Shown piece after piece: positions 51,416 to 60,093 of a stretch of DNA of 64,000 bases (the stretch's first letter is position 1; each line of letters opens with the position of its first letter). The notes under the pieces were generated by a model. The model saw only the letters and a list, made by a program, of their open reading frames with translations. It made no database searches and had not been told where the DNA came from. The position numbers and the translations under genes were made by a program. This DNA is from Pseudomonas sp. BCA17 (lineage in GTDB: Bacteria; Pseudomonadota; Gammaproteobacteria; Pseudomonadales; Pseudomonadaceae): contig NZ_SGWI01000006.1 in NCBI RefSeq assembly GCF_004519405.1, forward strand, positions 248,001 through 312,000, in the 5' to 3' direction.

Positions 51416-51443
51416 TATTATTCCAGATGATCACAAGATTTAC

Positions 51444-52052
51444 TCATGTTGCGACCGCATGGCTATAGAACGCCTGGAACATGAAATAGGCGCATACCGC
51501 CAGCGCCACGCCCATGCAGCGATTGAACAGCGTGAATGCCGACGAGCCATTGATCCGCCGCCCCAACAAAGCCCCGAGCGCCGCGTAAATCCAAGGCGCG
51601 CCGAATGCGCCAAAGGCGAGCGCGGCTGAAACGACGGCAATCGACATTCCGGTGATATGCGCCGCCGGCAGCATCACGCTGGTGATAGGCAATACCGCCA
51701 TGATGCCCTTGGGGTTGAGCAGCTGGATCACCAGGCCATTCCAGAAGGTCAGGGTTCTGGCCGGTGCCGATGAAACGGCTTCATCCACCACCGTGCGCGC
51801 CGTGAACACCTGATAAGCGAGGTACAGGGTGTACACACCGCCCACCAGGGAAATGTACGGCAACGCCGCGTGGGAAATGATCGCTTCGCCGGTGTAGCCA
51901 AACAGCACGAACAACACCAGCATCGCGCAGCCCACACCCGCGAAGAACCCGGTAGAGCGCCGGAACTGGCCGGTGAGCCCGGCGTTGAGGCCCATGAAAT
52001 TGACCGGGCCGGGGCTGTACATGACGCTGAAGGCGTAGAGGAAGATGTCCAT
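51444..52052 (-). CDS. LysE/RhtB-family amino-acid exporter
   Basis: A 202-residue six-helix membrane protein. N-terminal MDIFLYAFSVMYSPGPVNFM (SPGPVN motif of the LysE family), followed by NAGLTGQFRRSTGFFAGVGC, GGVYTLYLAYQVFTAR and VIQLLNPKGIMAVLPI. ATG 52052 is the first Met with the motif; the frame extends to 52181 without family character. It lies 97 nt upstream of metE on the same strand. The substrate is probably an amino acid such as homoserine or threonine (inference). Confidence 0.82.
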   Translation of the reverse strand: MDIFLYAFSVMYSPGPVNFMGLNAGLTGQFRRSTGFFAGVGCAMLVLFVLFGYTGEAIISHAALPYISLVGGVYTLYLAYQVFTARTVVDEAVSSAPARTLTFWNGLVIQLLNPKGIMAVLPITSVMLPAAHITGMSIAVVSAALAFGAFGAPWIYAALGALLGRRINGSSAFTLFNRCMGVALAVCAYFMFQAFYSHAVAT

Positions 52053-52138
52053 GGGGAACCTGCAGTAGAGAGCATGCAGCGAGTCTACGGCGGCAGGTGG
52101 GAATGGCTCTTGTACGTTTGTGGTCGGCATGCACCACT

Positions 52139-52169
52139 GGCAGTGAGCGGGTTTGCCCCGCTCACTGCC
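52139..52169. terminator. hairpin after the OprD gene
   Basis: GGCAGTGAGCGGG / CCCGCTCACTGCC long GC stem with TTTG loop, no clear T-tract. It lies between the OprD stop and the LysE gene; it may be a weak terminator or a mRNA-stabilising end. Confidence 0.45.
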
Positions 52170-52202
52170 ACGAACCCGCACAGCTTGGTGCGGTGTGAAG
52201 CC

Positions 52203-53522
52203 TTACATCAATGGAATCGAATAGCTCACAAACAACCGGTTCTGATCCTGGTCCCTGGCCACGTCACTGCGTGATACACCGTTACGCCAGCCGAACCCGA
52301 CGTTCTTGAATGTGCCGCTCTGCACCACGTAATCCAGGGAAATATCCCGCTCCCACTCGCTGGCATCGTTGCCGCTGGCAGTGAGGATATGGTCACCCTT
52401 CAAGTACATGACCGAGGCCTTCAAGCCCGGCACACCCAGCGCGGCAAAGTCATAGGCATATTGCGCAAACGCCGTACGCTCGCCCGCCTGGATGAATGTC
52501 TGCACGGTGCGGTCGGTGTAGAGGTACAAACTGGAACCGCCCTCCCCTTTATTCACCAGGCCACCCTGGTTGAGTTGGGCAAAGTTGCTATCGTCTGACA
52601 CCTGCTGGTAACCGGCGGTGATCGCGTGCGGGCCCAGGGAATAGATGAACGCCGCACTCCAGGTGTTGTTGTCGATTTCACCGCTGCCGTTTTTGGTATA
52701 GCCGCCGAACTTGTAGCCCTCGGCACGGCCGGCGGCGCTGCTGTTCTTGCCGTCGGACGTGGTCTTGAAGTAGCGCAGGTCCGTCTTCAACGAGCCATAG
52801 TCGCCCAGCGGCAACACATGGATAAGCCCGGCGAAGTGCTGCTGGTAATAGTCTTCGAGGTTGGCGTAGTAGTACTGGACCATCAGGTCCTTGGTCACTT
52901 GGTAGTCGGCACCGGCATAGTTGAATTTGTTACTTTCCCGGGTGCCGCCCGCCGCTGCCAGGCCGCTGCGGTCGCTGGAGCCCCGGCCGGTGGTGTGTTG
53001 CAGTTGACCGCCGACGAGGGTCAGGTTGTCGATGTCCTTGCTGGTGATTTGCCCGCCTTCGAAGGACTGCGGCAACAGGCGACCATCGTTACTGACCAGG
53101 ATCGGCAGGTTTGGGCGCAGGTAACCGTAGCGCGCTTCGGTCTTGGCAAAACGCGCCTTGGCCGTCGCACCACCACGCGCCCAGTTGTCGGCGGCCTTGC
53201 CGTCATCGTTGGGGATCATTGAGCTGCCGACGTGACGGCCGGCGCCACTGTCGAGGGTCACACCGAGCATGCCGACCGCATCCAGGCCAAAGCCGACCGT
53301 GCCGTCGGTAAAGCCCGACTGGTAGTTGAGGATAAACGCCTGGCCCCATTCTTCGGTCTTCGACGGCGCGGCAGTTCCGCTACGGTTGTCGTTGTTGAAG
53401 TAGAAGTTGCGCAAGCCCAGGTTGGCCTTGCTGTCACTCAAGAAGTCAGCCGAGGCCAAGGGGCTCAGGGCCAGACCGAGGCCGCCGGTCAATACGCTTA
53501 ATACATTCAAAGTGGCTTTCAT
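52203..53522 (-). CDS. OprD-family outer-membrane porin
   Basis: A 439-residue porin. Signal peptide MKATLNVLSVLTGGLGLALS..ASA, then the OprD hallmark start of the mature chain (DSKANLGLRNFYFNNDNRSG, EEWGQAFILNYQSGFTDGTV). Further motifs: VGFGLDAVGMLGVTLDSGAG and the C-terminal strand RLFVSYSIPLM. ATG 53522 is used; the upstream frame is not signal-like. It forms an 18-strand specific channel for small carboxylates or peptides; the substrate is unknown. It is not obviously in an operon. Confidence 0.9.
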   Translation of the reverse strand: MKATLNVLSVLTGGLGLALSPLASADFLSDSKANLGLRNFYFNNDNRSGTAAPSKTEEWGQAFILNYQSGFTDGTVGFGLDAVGMLGVTLDSGAGRHVGSSMIPNDDGKAADNWARGGATAKARFAKTEARYGYLRPNLPILVSNDGRLLPQSFEGGQITSKDIDNLTLVGGQLQHTTGRGSSDRSGLAAAGGTRESNKFNYAGADYQVTKDLMVQYYYANLEDYYQQHFAGLIHVLPLGDYGSLKTDLRYFKTTSDGKNSSAAGRAEGYKFGGYTKNGSGEIDNNTWSAAFIYSLGPHAITAGYQQVSDDSNFAQLNQGGLVNKGEGGSSLYLYTDRTVQTFIQAGERTAFAQYAYDFAALGVPGLKASVMYLKGDHILTASGNDASEWERDISLDYVVQSGTFKNVGFGWRNGVSRSDVARDQDQNRLFVSYSIPLM

Positions 53523-53659
53523 CAGGACGAACTCCGGCGCGGAATCCAAGTTCCGGGCACAAAAAACAGGCAGCAGGATGCACACGACCACACGGGAAGT
53601 TGGCCGGTGCGCTAACGAACGTTTAGTGCTTAGTTGAGCGAGTTAACCTCCGTAAAACC

Positions 53660-54493
53660 TCAGTCAATCAATCCATGGGCGTCATAGAACGGATACGGTC
53701 CCGGGTATTCACCGAACACGCCGTTATGGCTGATCAAACCCTGTTGCGCATCCCAGCGATGCAACAGGTAACCCGCCGGCTCCAGGTTGAAATGCGCAGG
53801 CGCGGCGTCTTGCAAGTCCAGCACGATCTGGTGGGATGTGCCGGGGCATACACAACTGAGGCTGCCGCCGAAACGCCGCTGCATCGGACGATGCAAATGC
53901 CCGCACAACAGGCGTTCCACTTGCCGGTGGCGCGCGACAAGTTGCTCCAGGGCGGCGGCGTTGATGAAGGGTTCACGGTCCATATGGCCGATGCCGCTGA
54001 TAAACGGCGGATGATGCAGGATCAGCAACGTCGGCGCGTCGGGGCGTAACGACAACTGTGCGTCGAGCCATTGCAACTGACTGTCCAGCAACTGGCCGCC
54101 ATGGCCACCGGGAATCGTGGAGTCAAGCCCGATCAAACGCAGCGGGTGCTCATCCACCACCCAGTCCAACGGGCCGTCCGCCGTCTCCGGCAGGTAGGCG
54201 TGGTCGCGGAACGCGTCCAGCAGCGGCCCACGGCAATCATGATTGCCGGGCACCAGGTAGCACGGCATGTGCAGGCGCGCGAGTTCGGGGCGCAGCACGG
54301 CGTACTCATCGGCGCGACCGAAGTCCACCAGGTCGCCGCTGACCACCACGATATCGGGCCGTGGGTGACTGGCATTCAAGTGGTCGACGGCGCGGCGAAG
54401 CGCGCACAGGGTATCGACCACGCCGTAGGTGAGGCGCTGGCCGGCTTTGAGGTGCAGGTCGCTGATCTGCGCGACTAGAAACGGACGATTCAA
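53660..54493 (-). CDS. GpdQ-like metallophosphodiesterase (TTG start)
   Basis: A 277-residue calcineurin-type phosphodiesterase with the binuclear-metal motifs AQISDLHLKAG (D12, H14), VVSGDLVDFG, LVPGNHDCRG, LILHHPPF and LLCGHLHRPMQ. The overall order, and a C-terminal ...HRWDAQQGLISHNGVFGEYP, resemble GpdQ, which hydrolyses glycerophosphodiesters and cyclic nucleotides. The start is TTG 54493, with GAGAA six bases before it and no earlier Met. It follows the ABC ATPase stop by 9 nt, so it is the last gene of the importer operon. Confidence 0.82.
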   Translation of the reverse strand: MNRPFLVAQISDLHLKAGQRLTYGVVDTLCALRRAVDHLNASHPRPDIVVVSGDLVDFGRADEYAVLRPELARLHMPCYLVPGNHDCRGPLLDAFRDHAYLPETADGPLDWVVDEHPLRLIGLDSTIPGGHGGQLLDSQLQWLDAQLSLRPDAPTLLILHHPPFISGIGHMDREPFINAAALEQLVARHRQVERLLCGHLHRPMQRRFGGSLSCVCPGTSHQIVLDLQDAAPAHFNLEPAGYLLHRWDAQQGLISHNGVFGEYPGPYPFYDAHGLID

Positions 54494-54502
54494 AATAAGT
54501 TC

Positions 54503-55534
54503 TCAAGCATTCAGGGTGAACAACATGTGCGGCGCGATCGCCAGGGCAATCGGCGCGCCAACGGCATACAGCTGGTTATCGCTGCTGTCGACCAGCAGCG
54601 GTTGCGGGCCGCCTACTTCCACCAGCAGGCGGCTTTGCGCGCCTTGGAAAAACTGCGCCACCACGTGGCCGTGCAAGTGCCCTTCCCCCTCCATCACCCG
54701 CAGGTGTTCGGGGCGGCAGTACACCGTGGCGGGCTGGTCGGCCGCTTGCCATGGCAGTTCACCGCCGCACACCTTGAGGCCGTGAGGCGATTGCTCAAGC
54801 ACCGAGAAGGCGTTGAGATTGCCGACAAACCCGGCGACGAAGGCGTTGGCCGGTTTCTGGTAGATGTCGCGAGGGCTGGCCAATTGAGCGACGCGGCCGT
54901 GCTCCATCACCAGAATGCGGTCGCCCAGGGCCATCGCTTCACCCTGATCATGGGTGACGAATACGCTGGTGATACCGAGGCCACGCAGCAGCTCATTCAG
55001 TTCACTGCGCAGGCGCTCACGCAATTGCGCGTCGAGTGCAGCCAATGGTTCATCCAGCAGCAGCACCTTCGGGCGGGGTGCCAGGGCGCGGGCCAGTGCC
55101 ACGCGCTGGCGCTGACCGCCCGAGAGTTCGTGGATGCTGCGTTTACCGTGGTGCTGCAAACCCACCAACTCCAGCAGCTCCTCGCAGCGCTTGTTGCGTT
55201 CGGGCGCCGACATGCCACGAATCTTCAAGCCGTAGACGATATTGCCGGCCACATCCAGGTTGGGAAACAGCGCATAGTTCTGGAACACCATGCCCACATC
55301 GCGACGCTCGATGGGCAGGCGCGTGACATCCCGGTCACCAAAAAACACCTGGCCCACATCCGGGCGCTCCAGCCCGGCGATCAGGCGCAGCGTGGTGGTC
55401 TTGCCACAGCCCGAAGGCCCGAGGATCGCCAGGGTTTCGCCGCCCTCGACGGTCAGGTTCAAGTCATGCACGGCCACGGTGCCGTCGGCAAACGCCTTGC
55501 GACAGCCTTGCAGGCCAATAGTGATAGCGGTCAT
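54503..55534 (-). CDS. ABC transporter ATPase (PotA/FbpC type)
   Basis: A 343-residue ATPase: Walker A GPSGCGKTT, Q-loop MVFQNYALFPNLDVAGNI, signature HELSGGQRQRVALARALAPR, Walker B VLLLDEPLAALDA, H-loop FVTHDQGEA. The C-terminal TOBE domain is at about 260-340 (YCRPEHLRV, PIALAIAPHMLF). ATG 55534 overlaps the stop of the downstream permease gene by 4 nt (ATGA). It powers the two permeases encoded next. Confidence 0.9.
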   Translation of the reverse strand: MTAITIGLQGCRKAFADGTVAVHDLNLTVEGGETLAILGPSGCGKTTTLRLIAGLERPDVGQVFFGDRDVTRLPIERRDVGMVFQNYALFPNLDVAGNIVYGLKIRGMSAPERNKRCEELLELVGLQHHGKRSIHELSGGQRQRVALARALAPRPKVLLLDEPLAALDAQLRERLRSELNELLRGLGITSVFVTHDQGEAMALGDRILVMEHGRVAQLASPRDIYQKPANAFVAGFVGNLNAFSVLEQSPHGLKVCGGELPWQAADQPATVYCRPEHLRVMEGEGHLHGHVVAQFFQGAQSRLLVEVGGPQPLLVDSSDNQLYAVGAPIALAIAPHMLFTLNA

Positions 55535-56325
55535 CGACGCTCTCCACGGGACAAACGAGCGCTGATGGCCTGCAACGCAATCAACAGCGGCACGATCATC
55601 AGCAAAAAGATAAGGGTGTAGGCGCTGGCAATTTCCAGGCGCGCCGAGGCGTAGCTGTCGGCCAGGCCCACGGGCAAGGTCTTGGTCATCGGGGTGTGGA
55701 GCATCCAGGTCAGGTTGAACTCACCCAGGGACAGGGTGACCACCATCAACACACCCGCCAGAATCCCCGCCCGGCAATTGGGTACCAGCACGCTGAAAAA
55801 ACGCTTGAACGGCCCCGCGCCAAGGCTGGCGGCGGCCTCCTCCAGCACCGGCAGTTGCTGGCGCTGCATCACCGCCATCACCGGGCGTACCAGGAACGGC
55901 AAGGTGAACAGCACGTGGCCGACCAAAATGAACAACCAGCTGCTGCGAAAGCGGCCAAACTCGCCGTAGGTCAGCAGCAAGGCCAATGCACTGGCCAACC
56001 CCGGCATGGCCACCGGCAGCACCATCAGCTCTTCAAAGGCGCGGCTGAAGCGGTTGTTCATGCGCACCAGTGCGTAGGCCGCGGGTACGCCAATTACGCA
56101 GACAGCTACCGCGCAGGCCAGGGCCAGTTGCAGCGACAGCCACACCGTGGGCGAATAGGCCTGCCACACCTGGACCAACCAATCGAAAGTCAGGCCACTG
56201 GACAGGCCCACGAAGAAATTGCGAGTCAGACCTGCCAGCAACGACATCAGCACCGGCACCAGCATGAAGGCGCACACCAGCAGGGTGAACAGCAGTTGCA
56301 GCACAAACAGCGATGAACGCTTCAC
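55531..56325 (-). CDS. ABC transporter permease, second subunit (GTG start)
   Basis: A 264-residue membrane protein, about six helices, with the EAA-loop signature EEAAASLGAGPFKRFFSVLV. The GTG at 56325 overlaps the stop of the preceding permease gene (GTGA). The longer reading frame upstream is just antisense of that gene. PotC/AfuB-like class, coupled with the first permease in the same operon. Confidence 0.85.
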   Translation of the reverse strand: MKRSSLFVLQLLFTLLVCAFMLVPVLMSLLAGLTRNFFVGLSSGLTFDWLVQVWQAYSPTVWLSLQLALACAVAVCVIGVPAAYALVRMNNRFSRAFEELMVLPVAMPGLASALALLLTYGEFGRFRSSWLFILVGHVLFTLPFLVRPVMAVMQRQQLPVLEEAAASLGAGPFKRFFSVLVPNCRAGILAGVLMVVTLSLGEFNLTWMLHTPMTKTLPVGLADSYASARLEIASAYTLIFLLMIVPLLIALQAISARLSRGERR

Positions 56326-57134
56326 AGCACAGTCCCCGAGTTTTTCACCAGGCGTCGCGTGAGCAGCAACACCGCCCAGGTCACCGCGCCGAGCACCACC
56401 GACAGCGCAGCGGCGACGGCGAAGTTGGCGTAGTTGGTAAATACGTTGTAGATCGCCACCGGGGTGACATTGAGTCGTGTGCCCAAGGTGAAAGCCGTAC
56501 CGAAAGCGCCCATGGACGTGGCGAAACAGATCGCCCCACAGGACGCCAACGCGGGCGCCAGGCCAGGTACGATCACATCGCACACCACGCGCCAATGCCC
56601 GGCGCCCAGCGAGTGCGCCGCTTCTTCCAGGCTGCGGTCGAGGCTTTCGCACGCAGCCATCACGGTAAGGATCACGCGTGGGATCGAGAAGTACAGGTAG
56701 CCCACGAACAGCCCCGCCAACGAGTAGGCAAAAATCCAACGCTCACCGGCCAGTTGCAGGCCCAGGGCCGCGAACAGCCCCTGGCGCCCGGCCAACAGGA
56801 TTACCAGGAAACCCACGACCACGCCGGGAAACGCCAACGGAAAGGTGAGCAACGCGACCAGCGCCGAACGCCCGAAGAATTGCTGGCGGGCCAGGAATAC
56901 GCCGCTGATGCCACCGATCACCAGCGCGGCCCCTGTCACCACCACCGCCAGGACCAGGGTTTGGCCAAGGCTTCCCAGATACTGCGCACTGCTGAGCACC
57001 TGCCAGTAACCGCTGCCGTTGCTGTCACGGCTCTCGGCGCCGAGCACTATCAAGTGCGCCAGCGGCAGCAGCCAGAACGCGAGCAGTACCGCGAAGGCAG
57101 GCGCGAGGGCCCAGGTCGTATGTTTCGCCGTCAC
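56322..57134 (-). CDS. ABC transporter permease, first subunit (GTG start)
   Basis: A 270-residue six-helix permease beginning (GTG)TAKHTTWALAPAFAVLL. EAA motif EEAAHSLGAGHWRVVCDVIV, C-terminal LNVTPVAIYNVFTNYANFAV. GTG 57134 directly follows the TAA of the binding-protein gene (57135). It is a PotB-like partner of the next permease. Confidence 0.85.
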   Translation of the reverse strand: MTAKHTTWALAPAFAVLLAFWLLPLAHLIVLGAESRDSNGSGYWQVLSSAQYLGSLGQTLVLAVVVTGAALVIGGISGVFLARQQFFGRSALVALLTFPLAFPGVVVGFLVILLAGRQGLFAALGLQLAGERWIFAYSLAGLFVGYLYFSIPRVILTVMAACESLDRSLEEAAHSLGAGHWRVVCDVIVPGLAPALASCGAICFATSMGAFGTAFTLGTRLNVTPVAIYNVFTNYANFAVAAALSVVLGAVTWAVLLLTRRLVKNSGTVL

Positions 57135-58139
57135 TTACTTGACCTCGTTCAAATAACGGGCGGCGAAGGCTTCCTGCACAGCGGCCATTTTTTCATAGTC
57201 CACCACCCCGGCACGGGCATAGTCGCTGTCGGGCAGGAACTGCGCGGCGACATCGGCGGGCATTTTCATCGCACGCACCGGGCGCAGGTAAGCCTTGGCC
57301 CAGAGTGCCTGGCCTTCGTCCGACAGCACAAAATCGAGGACCTTTTCGGCATTGGCACGGTGCGGTGCGTTGGCGACCAGGCTCATGACATAGGGCACGC
57401 TGATGCTGCCTTCCTGGGGAATCACGAAAGCGACATTGGCCTTGTCCTTGTAGCGGGCGCGGTAGGCGTTGAAGTCGTAGTCCACCAGGATCGGCAGCTC
57501 GCCGGACAACACCCGCGCATAGGCGGTCTGCTTGGGCACGATGGGGGCGTTTTTCGCCAGTTTCTGGAAGTAGTCGATGGCCGGGGCGAAGTTGTCCAGG
57601 TCGCCGCCCATGGCGCGGTTGATCGCGACAGCCGATACGTAGCCGACAAAAGCGCTGGAAGGGTCGAGGTAACCGACCATGCCTTTGTATTGCGGCTTGA
57701 GCAGGTCGGCCCAGCTTTGCGGGACCGGCAGGCCACCGAGTGCATCGACGTTGACCATGATGCCCAAGGTGCCGGAGTGGATCGCGAACCAGTGACCGGC
57801 CGGGTCCTTGAGACCCGCTGGGATCTGGTCCCAGGCCTTGGGTTTGTAGGTGTCGACCACGTTGGCTTTTAGCGCCTGCAGGCCGAATGTCACGCCGTAG
57901 TACACAACGTCAGCCACCGGCGCGGCTTTTTCGGCCACCAGTTGCGCCAGGGACTGCCCGGAGTTCTTGTTGTCCAGCGGCACCTGTACACCGGTGCTGG
58001 CGGCGATGGCTTGGAGCTGGGTGCCCCAATCGGCCCAGTCCGGCGGGCAGTTGTAGCAAATCGCGGTGTCGGCGGCCTGGGCCAGGCTGGCGGTGCCGAA
58101 CAGCAGCACGGCGGCCAGGGTTTTACGCAGTGTGCGCAT
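57135..58139 (-). CDS. periplasmic ABC substrate-binding protein
   Basis: A 334-residue protein. MRTLRKTLAAVLLFGTASLA is a signal peptide; GAGGAG lies 7 nt before ATG 58139. The mature N-terminus has a short CYNCPPDW segment. SBP_bac_6-like features: VVYYGVTFGLQALKANVVDT, GHWFAIHSGTLGIMVNVDAL, GYLDPSSAFVGYVSAVAINR and a C-terminal ALWAKAYLRPVR. It resembles binding proteins of iron(III)/phosphonate/spermidine-type systems. The GpdQ-like gene at the end of the operon suggests a phosphodiester ligand (inference). Confidence 0.85.
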   Translation of the reverse strand: MRTLRKTLAAVLLFGTASLAQAADTAICYNCPPDWADWGTQLQAIAASTGVQVPLDNKNSGQSLAQLVAEKAAPVADVVYYGVTFGLQALKANVVDTYKPKAWDQIPAGLKDPAGHWFAIHSGTLGIMVNVDALGGLPVPQSWADLLKPQYKGMVGYLDPSSAFVGYVSAVAINRAMGGDLDNFAPAIDYFQKLAKNAPIVPKQTAYARVLSGELPILVDYDFNAYRARYKDKANVAFVIPQEGSISVPYVMSLVANAPHRANAEKVLDFVLSDEGQALWAKAYLRPVRAMKMPADVAAQFLPDSDYARAGVVDYEKMAAVQEAFAARYLNEVK

Positions 58140-59142
58140 CAAGGATCTCCTCATGGGGTTGAGTGCTTTCGCCCGGCCGGATATGGCAAGGCAGGCAATG
58201 GGACGTCGGGGCAAGGCCTGCAATCTGCGCCAACAATTGGTCGATCACGGTGCTGGCCAGCAGCGCGATGGGCTGCACCACGCTGCACAGGGTCGGGTGC
58301 ATCTGGGTGCCGAGGGCAATGCCGTCAAAGCCCATGACCGACAACTGCCCGGGCACATTCCAGGCATTGCGGCGTAGCTCGGCGATCAGGCTGATGGCCA
58401 GGAAGTCGTTGGAACACACCAGTGCGCTGGGCGCATCTGCGCCTTGCAGAAACGGCGCGATGGCCGCGAATTCAGCCTGGGTATGGGCCGGCATTTCGAT
58501 CACCGGGCGGCTGTCCAGGCCGTACTCCTTCATCGCGTCGCAATAACCGGCATAACGCAAGCGAGCGCGGTCCGACTGCAACGCGGGGCCGGCGACCATG
58601 CTGATGCGTCGGTGGCCGGCATCGAGCAAATAGCGGGTGGCCATGGCCATGCCCGCGCGGTTGTCCACCGACACCGCGCTGTAATTGGGATTGCCCGGCT
58701 GGTGGTAGGCCAGCACGAACGGGGTTTTCTCGGTATTCAGGCTGCTGAGCACCACGTTGCTTTCGGCATCGGTGACGGTCAGTACCAGGCCGTCGACGCG
58801 CTGGCGCAACAGCTCTTCCACCACAATGCTTTCACGTTCGCTGCTGTAATCGGTGGTCGCCAACAACAGGCTGTAACCGCGCAGCCGCGCCGCACGCTCC
58901 ATGGCCTGGAACTGTTCGGCGAACACCGGGTTGAGCAGGTTGGGCACCACCACGCCGATCAGTTGGGTGGTTTGCAGGCGCAGTTGGCGGCCCAGCCGAT
59001 TGGGGCGAAACCCCAGCTCGCGGGCGGCGGCGAACACCTGTTCACGGGTGGCCGGCCGCACTTGGTCGGGAGAAGCAAAAGTGCGCGCGGCAGTCGCACG
59101 TGATACGCCAGCCAGCCTTGCTACGTCTTTCAGGTCAGTCAT
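58123..59142 (-). CDS. LacI-family transcriptional regulator
   Basis: A 339-residue regulator. HTH of LacI type MTDLKDVARLAGVSRATAAR, then the hinge and periplasmic-binding-like domain (LIGVVVPNLLNPVFAEQFQA, DGLVLTVTDAESN, DAPSALVCSNDFLAISLI). ATG 59142 is used; a GTG two codons earlier is also in frame. It overlaps the following binding-protein gene by 17 nt, so it is the first gene of the importer operon. The effector is probably the transported solute or a product. Confidence 0.87.
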   Translation of the reverse strand: MTDLKDVARLAGVSRATAARTFASPDQVRPATREQVFAAARELGFRPNRLGRQLRLQTTQLIGVVVPNLLNPVFAEQFQAMERAARLRGYSLLLATTDYSSERESIVVEELLRQRVDGLVLTVTDAESNVVLSSLNTEKTPFVLAYHQPGNPNYSAVSVDNRAGMAMATRYLLDAGHRRISMVAGPALQSDRARLRYAGYCDAMKEYGLDSRPVIEMPAHTQAEFAAIAPFLQGADAPSALVCSNDFLAISLIAELRRNAWNVPGQLSVMGFDGIALGTQMHPTLCSVVQPIALLASTVIDQLLAQIAGLAPTSHCLPCHIRPGESTQPHEEILDAHTA

Positions 59143-59153
59143 TGTCACTCGCT

Positions 59154-59167
59154 TGAGATCGATCTCA
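59154..59167. promoter_or_regulatory. LacI-type operator palindrome
   Basis: TGAGATCGATCTCA, a perfect 14-bp palindrome with a central CG, 11 bp upstream of the LacI-family gene start, in the short gap to the convergent DUF2268 gene end. It suits autoregulation of the operon. Confidence 0.6.
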
Positions 59168-59223
59168 TTGGCGAGGACAGTAACGGGGGAATATGGCAGG
59201 AAGGTGGTGGGCAGATGACGGTT

Positions 59224-59907
59224 TTATGGCAACGATTGCAGGGCGTTGCGCAGCAATCCCTCATCAAGCGCCAGCTTGATAATGTCTTTTGCAGGCACGT
59301 TGACCCAATCTGTTGCGTCAGGCACTCCCGTTATCGCCAGCCATCGCCCGACCATCTGATAACCCAGCGCATACCCCAGCCACCTGGGCTTGTCTCCCGT
59401 GCCAAAAAACCATGCACTGTGATCGTAGTAAGTCGCTTCAAGCTCACCCAGGCTTATCGGCGCGGCTTGCAGGGTTTCAAGGTCATGCGCCCGCTCCCAT
59501 GGCTCCGGCTCGCTGCCCAGCACGTGCCGTACAAACTGCCCGGCCAGCCCTTCGCTGATCAGCGCTTCACCCAGCGTCCACCCGTACCCTGGCCCCGCCA
59601 TGCGCAGGCAATGATGCACCTCGTGAACGATATGCCGATGCACGGCCCCGTCTTTGAGGCTCGCGGCAAAATTCGGATTGTCGGGGTCCAGGGTCAGGGA
59701 GAACATCGTGCTGCGATACGCCCGCCCGACCAAGCCGAGTTCGGCGAGGGTTTCACCGGGCAATCGCTGAATAAGCACATCCAGTCGTGGCGGCGGCATC
59801 CAGCGGGCAATCGCGCGGTAGGCCACCTCGAACTCTTCATTCAATACCTGGTGAAATGCTGCCAGAGAGCCAGATGCCTCCAGCCAGTGCAACGTCCATG
59901 CATCCAT
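59224..59907 (-). CDS. DUF2268-like putative zinc protease
   Basis: A 227-residue cytosolic protein with a zincin-type motif HEVHHCLR (H-E-x-x-H), a downstream GEALISEGLAGQFV containing a candidate Glu ligand, and YYDHSAWFFG. GGGAGG lies five bases before the second of two adjacent ATGs (59907), chosen as the start. DUF2268 is described as a predicted Zn-dependent protease family; activity here is unproven. The C-terminus VPAKDIIKLALDEGLLRNAL is helical. Confidence 0.7.
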   Translation of the reverse strand: MDAWTLHWLEASGSLAAFHQVLNEEFEVAYRAIARWMPPPRLDVLIQRLPGETLAELGLVGRAYRSTMFSLTLDPDNPNFAASLKDGAVHRHIVHEVHHCLRMAGPGYGWTLGEALISEGLAGQFVRHVLGSEPEPWERAHDLETLQAAPISLGELEATYYDHSAWFFGTGDKPRWLGYALGYQMVGRWLAITGVPDATDWVNVPAKDIIKLALDEGLLRNALQSLP

Positions 59908-60093
59908 CATGACCTCCCGTCGATAACGCCAGGACCACTTGTCCAGGCGGACCATGATAGCGATAGACGGTCATACAACCAGCGTAACGTGCAAAAGTGC
60001 GCGGCAAATTGCGCTGACTAACCTTTCGATCTGATCCAAGTGCGGGCACAATGCGTGTCCTTTTTTGGCAGGCACCGCCGCAGGCTCTCAAAA

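Noticed and set aside
51347..51443. Cobalamin riboswitch upstream of metE
   Set aside because: Only 97 bp is available, with no B12-box-like conserved core; a MetR-like site is the better explanation.
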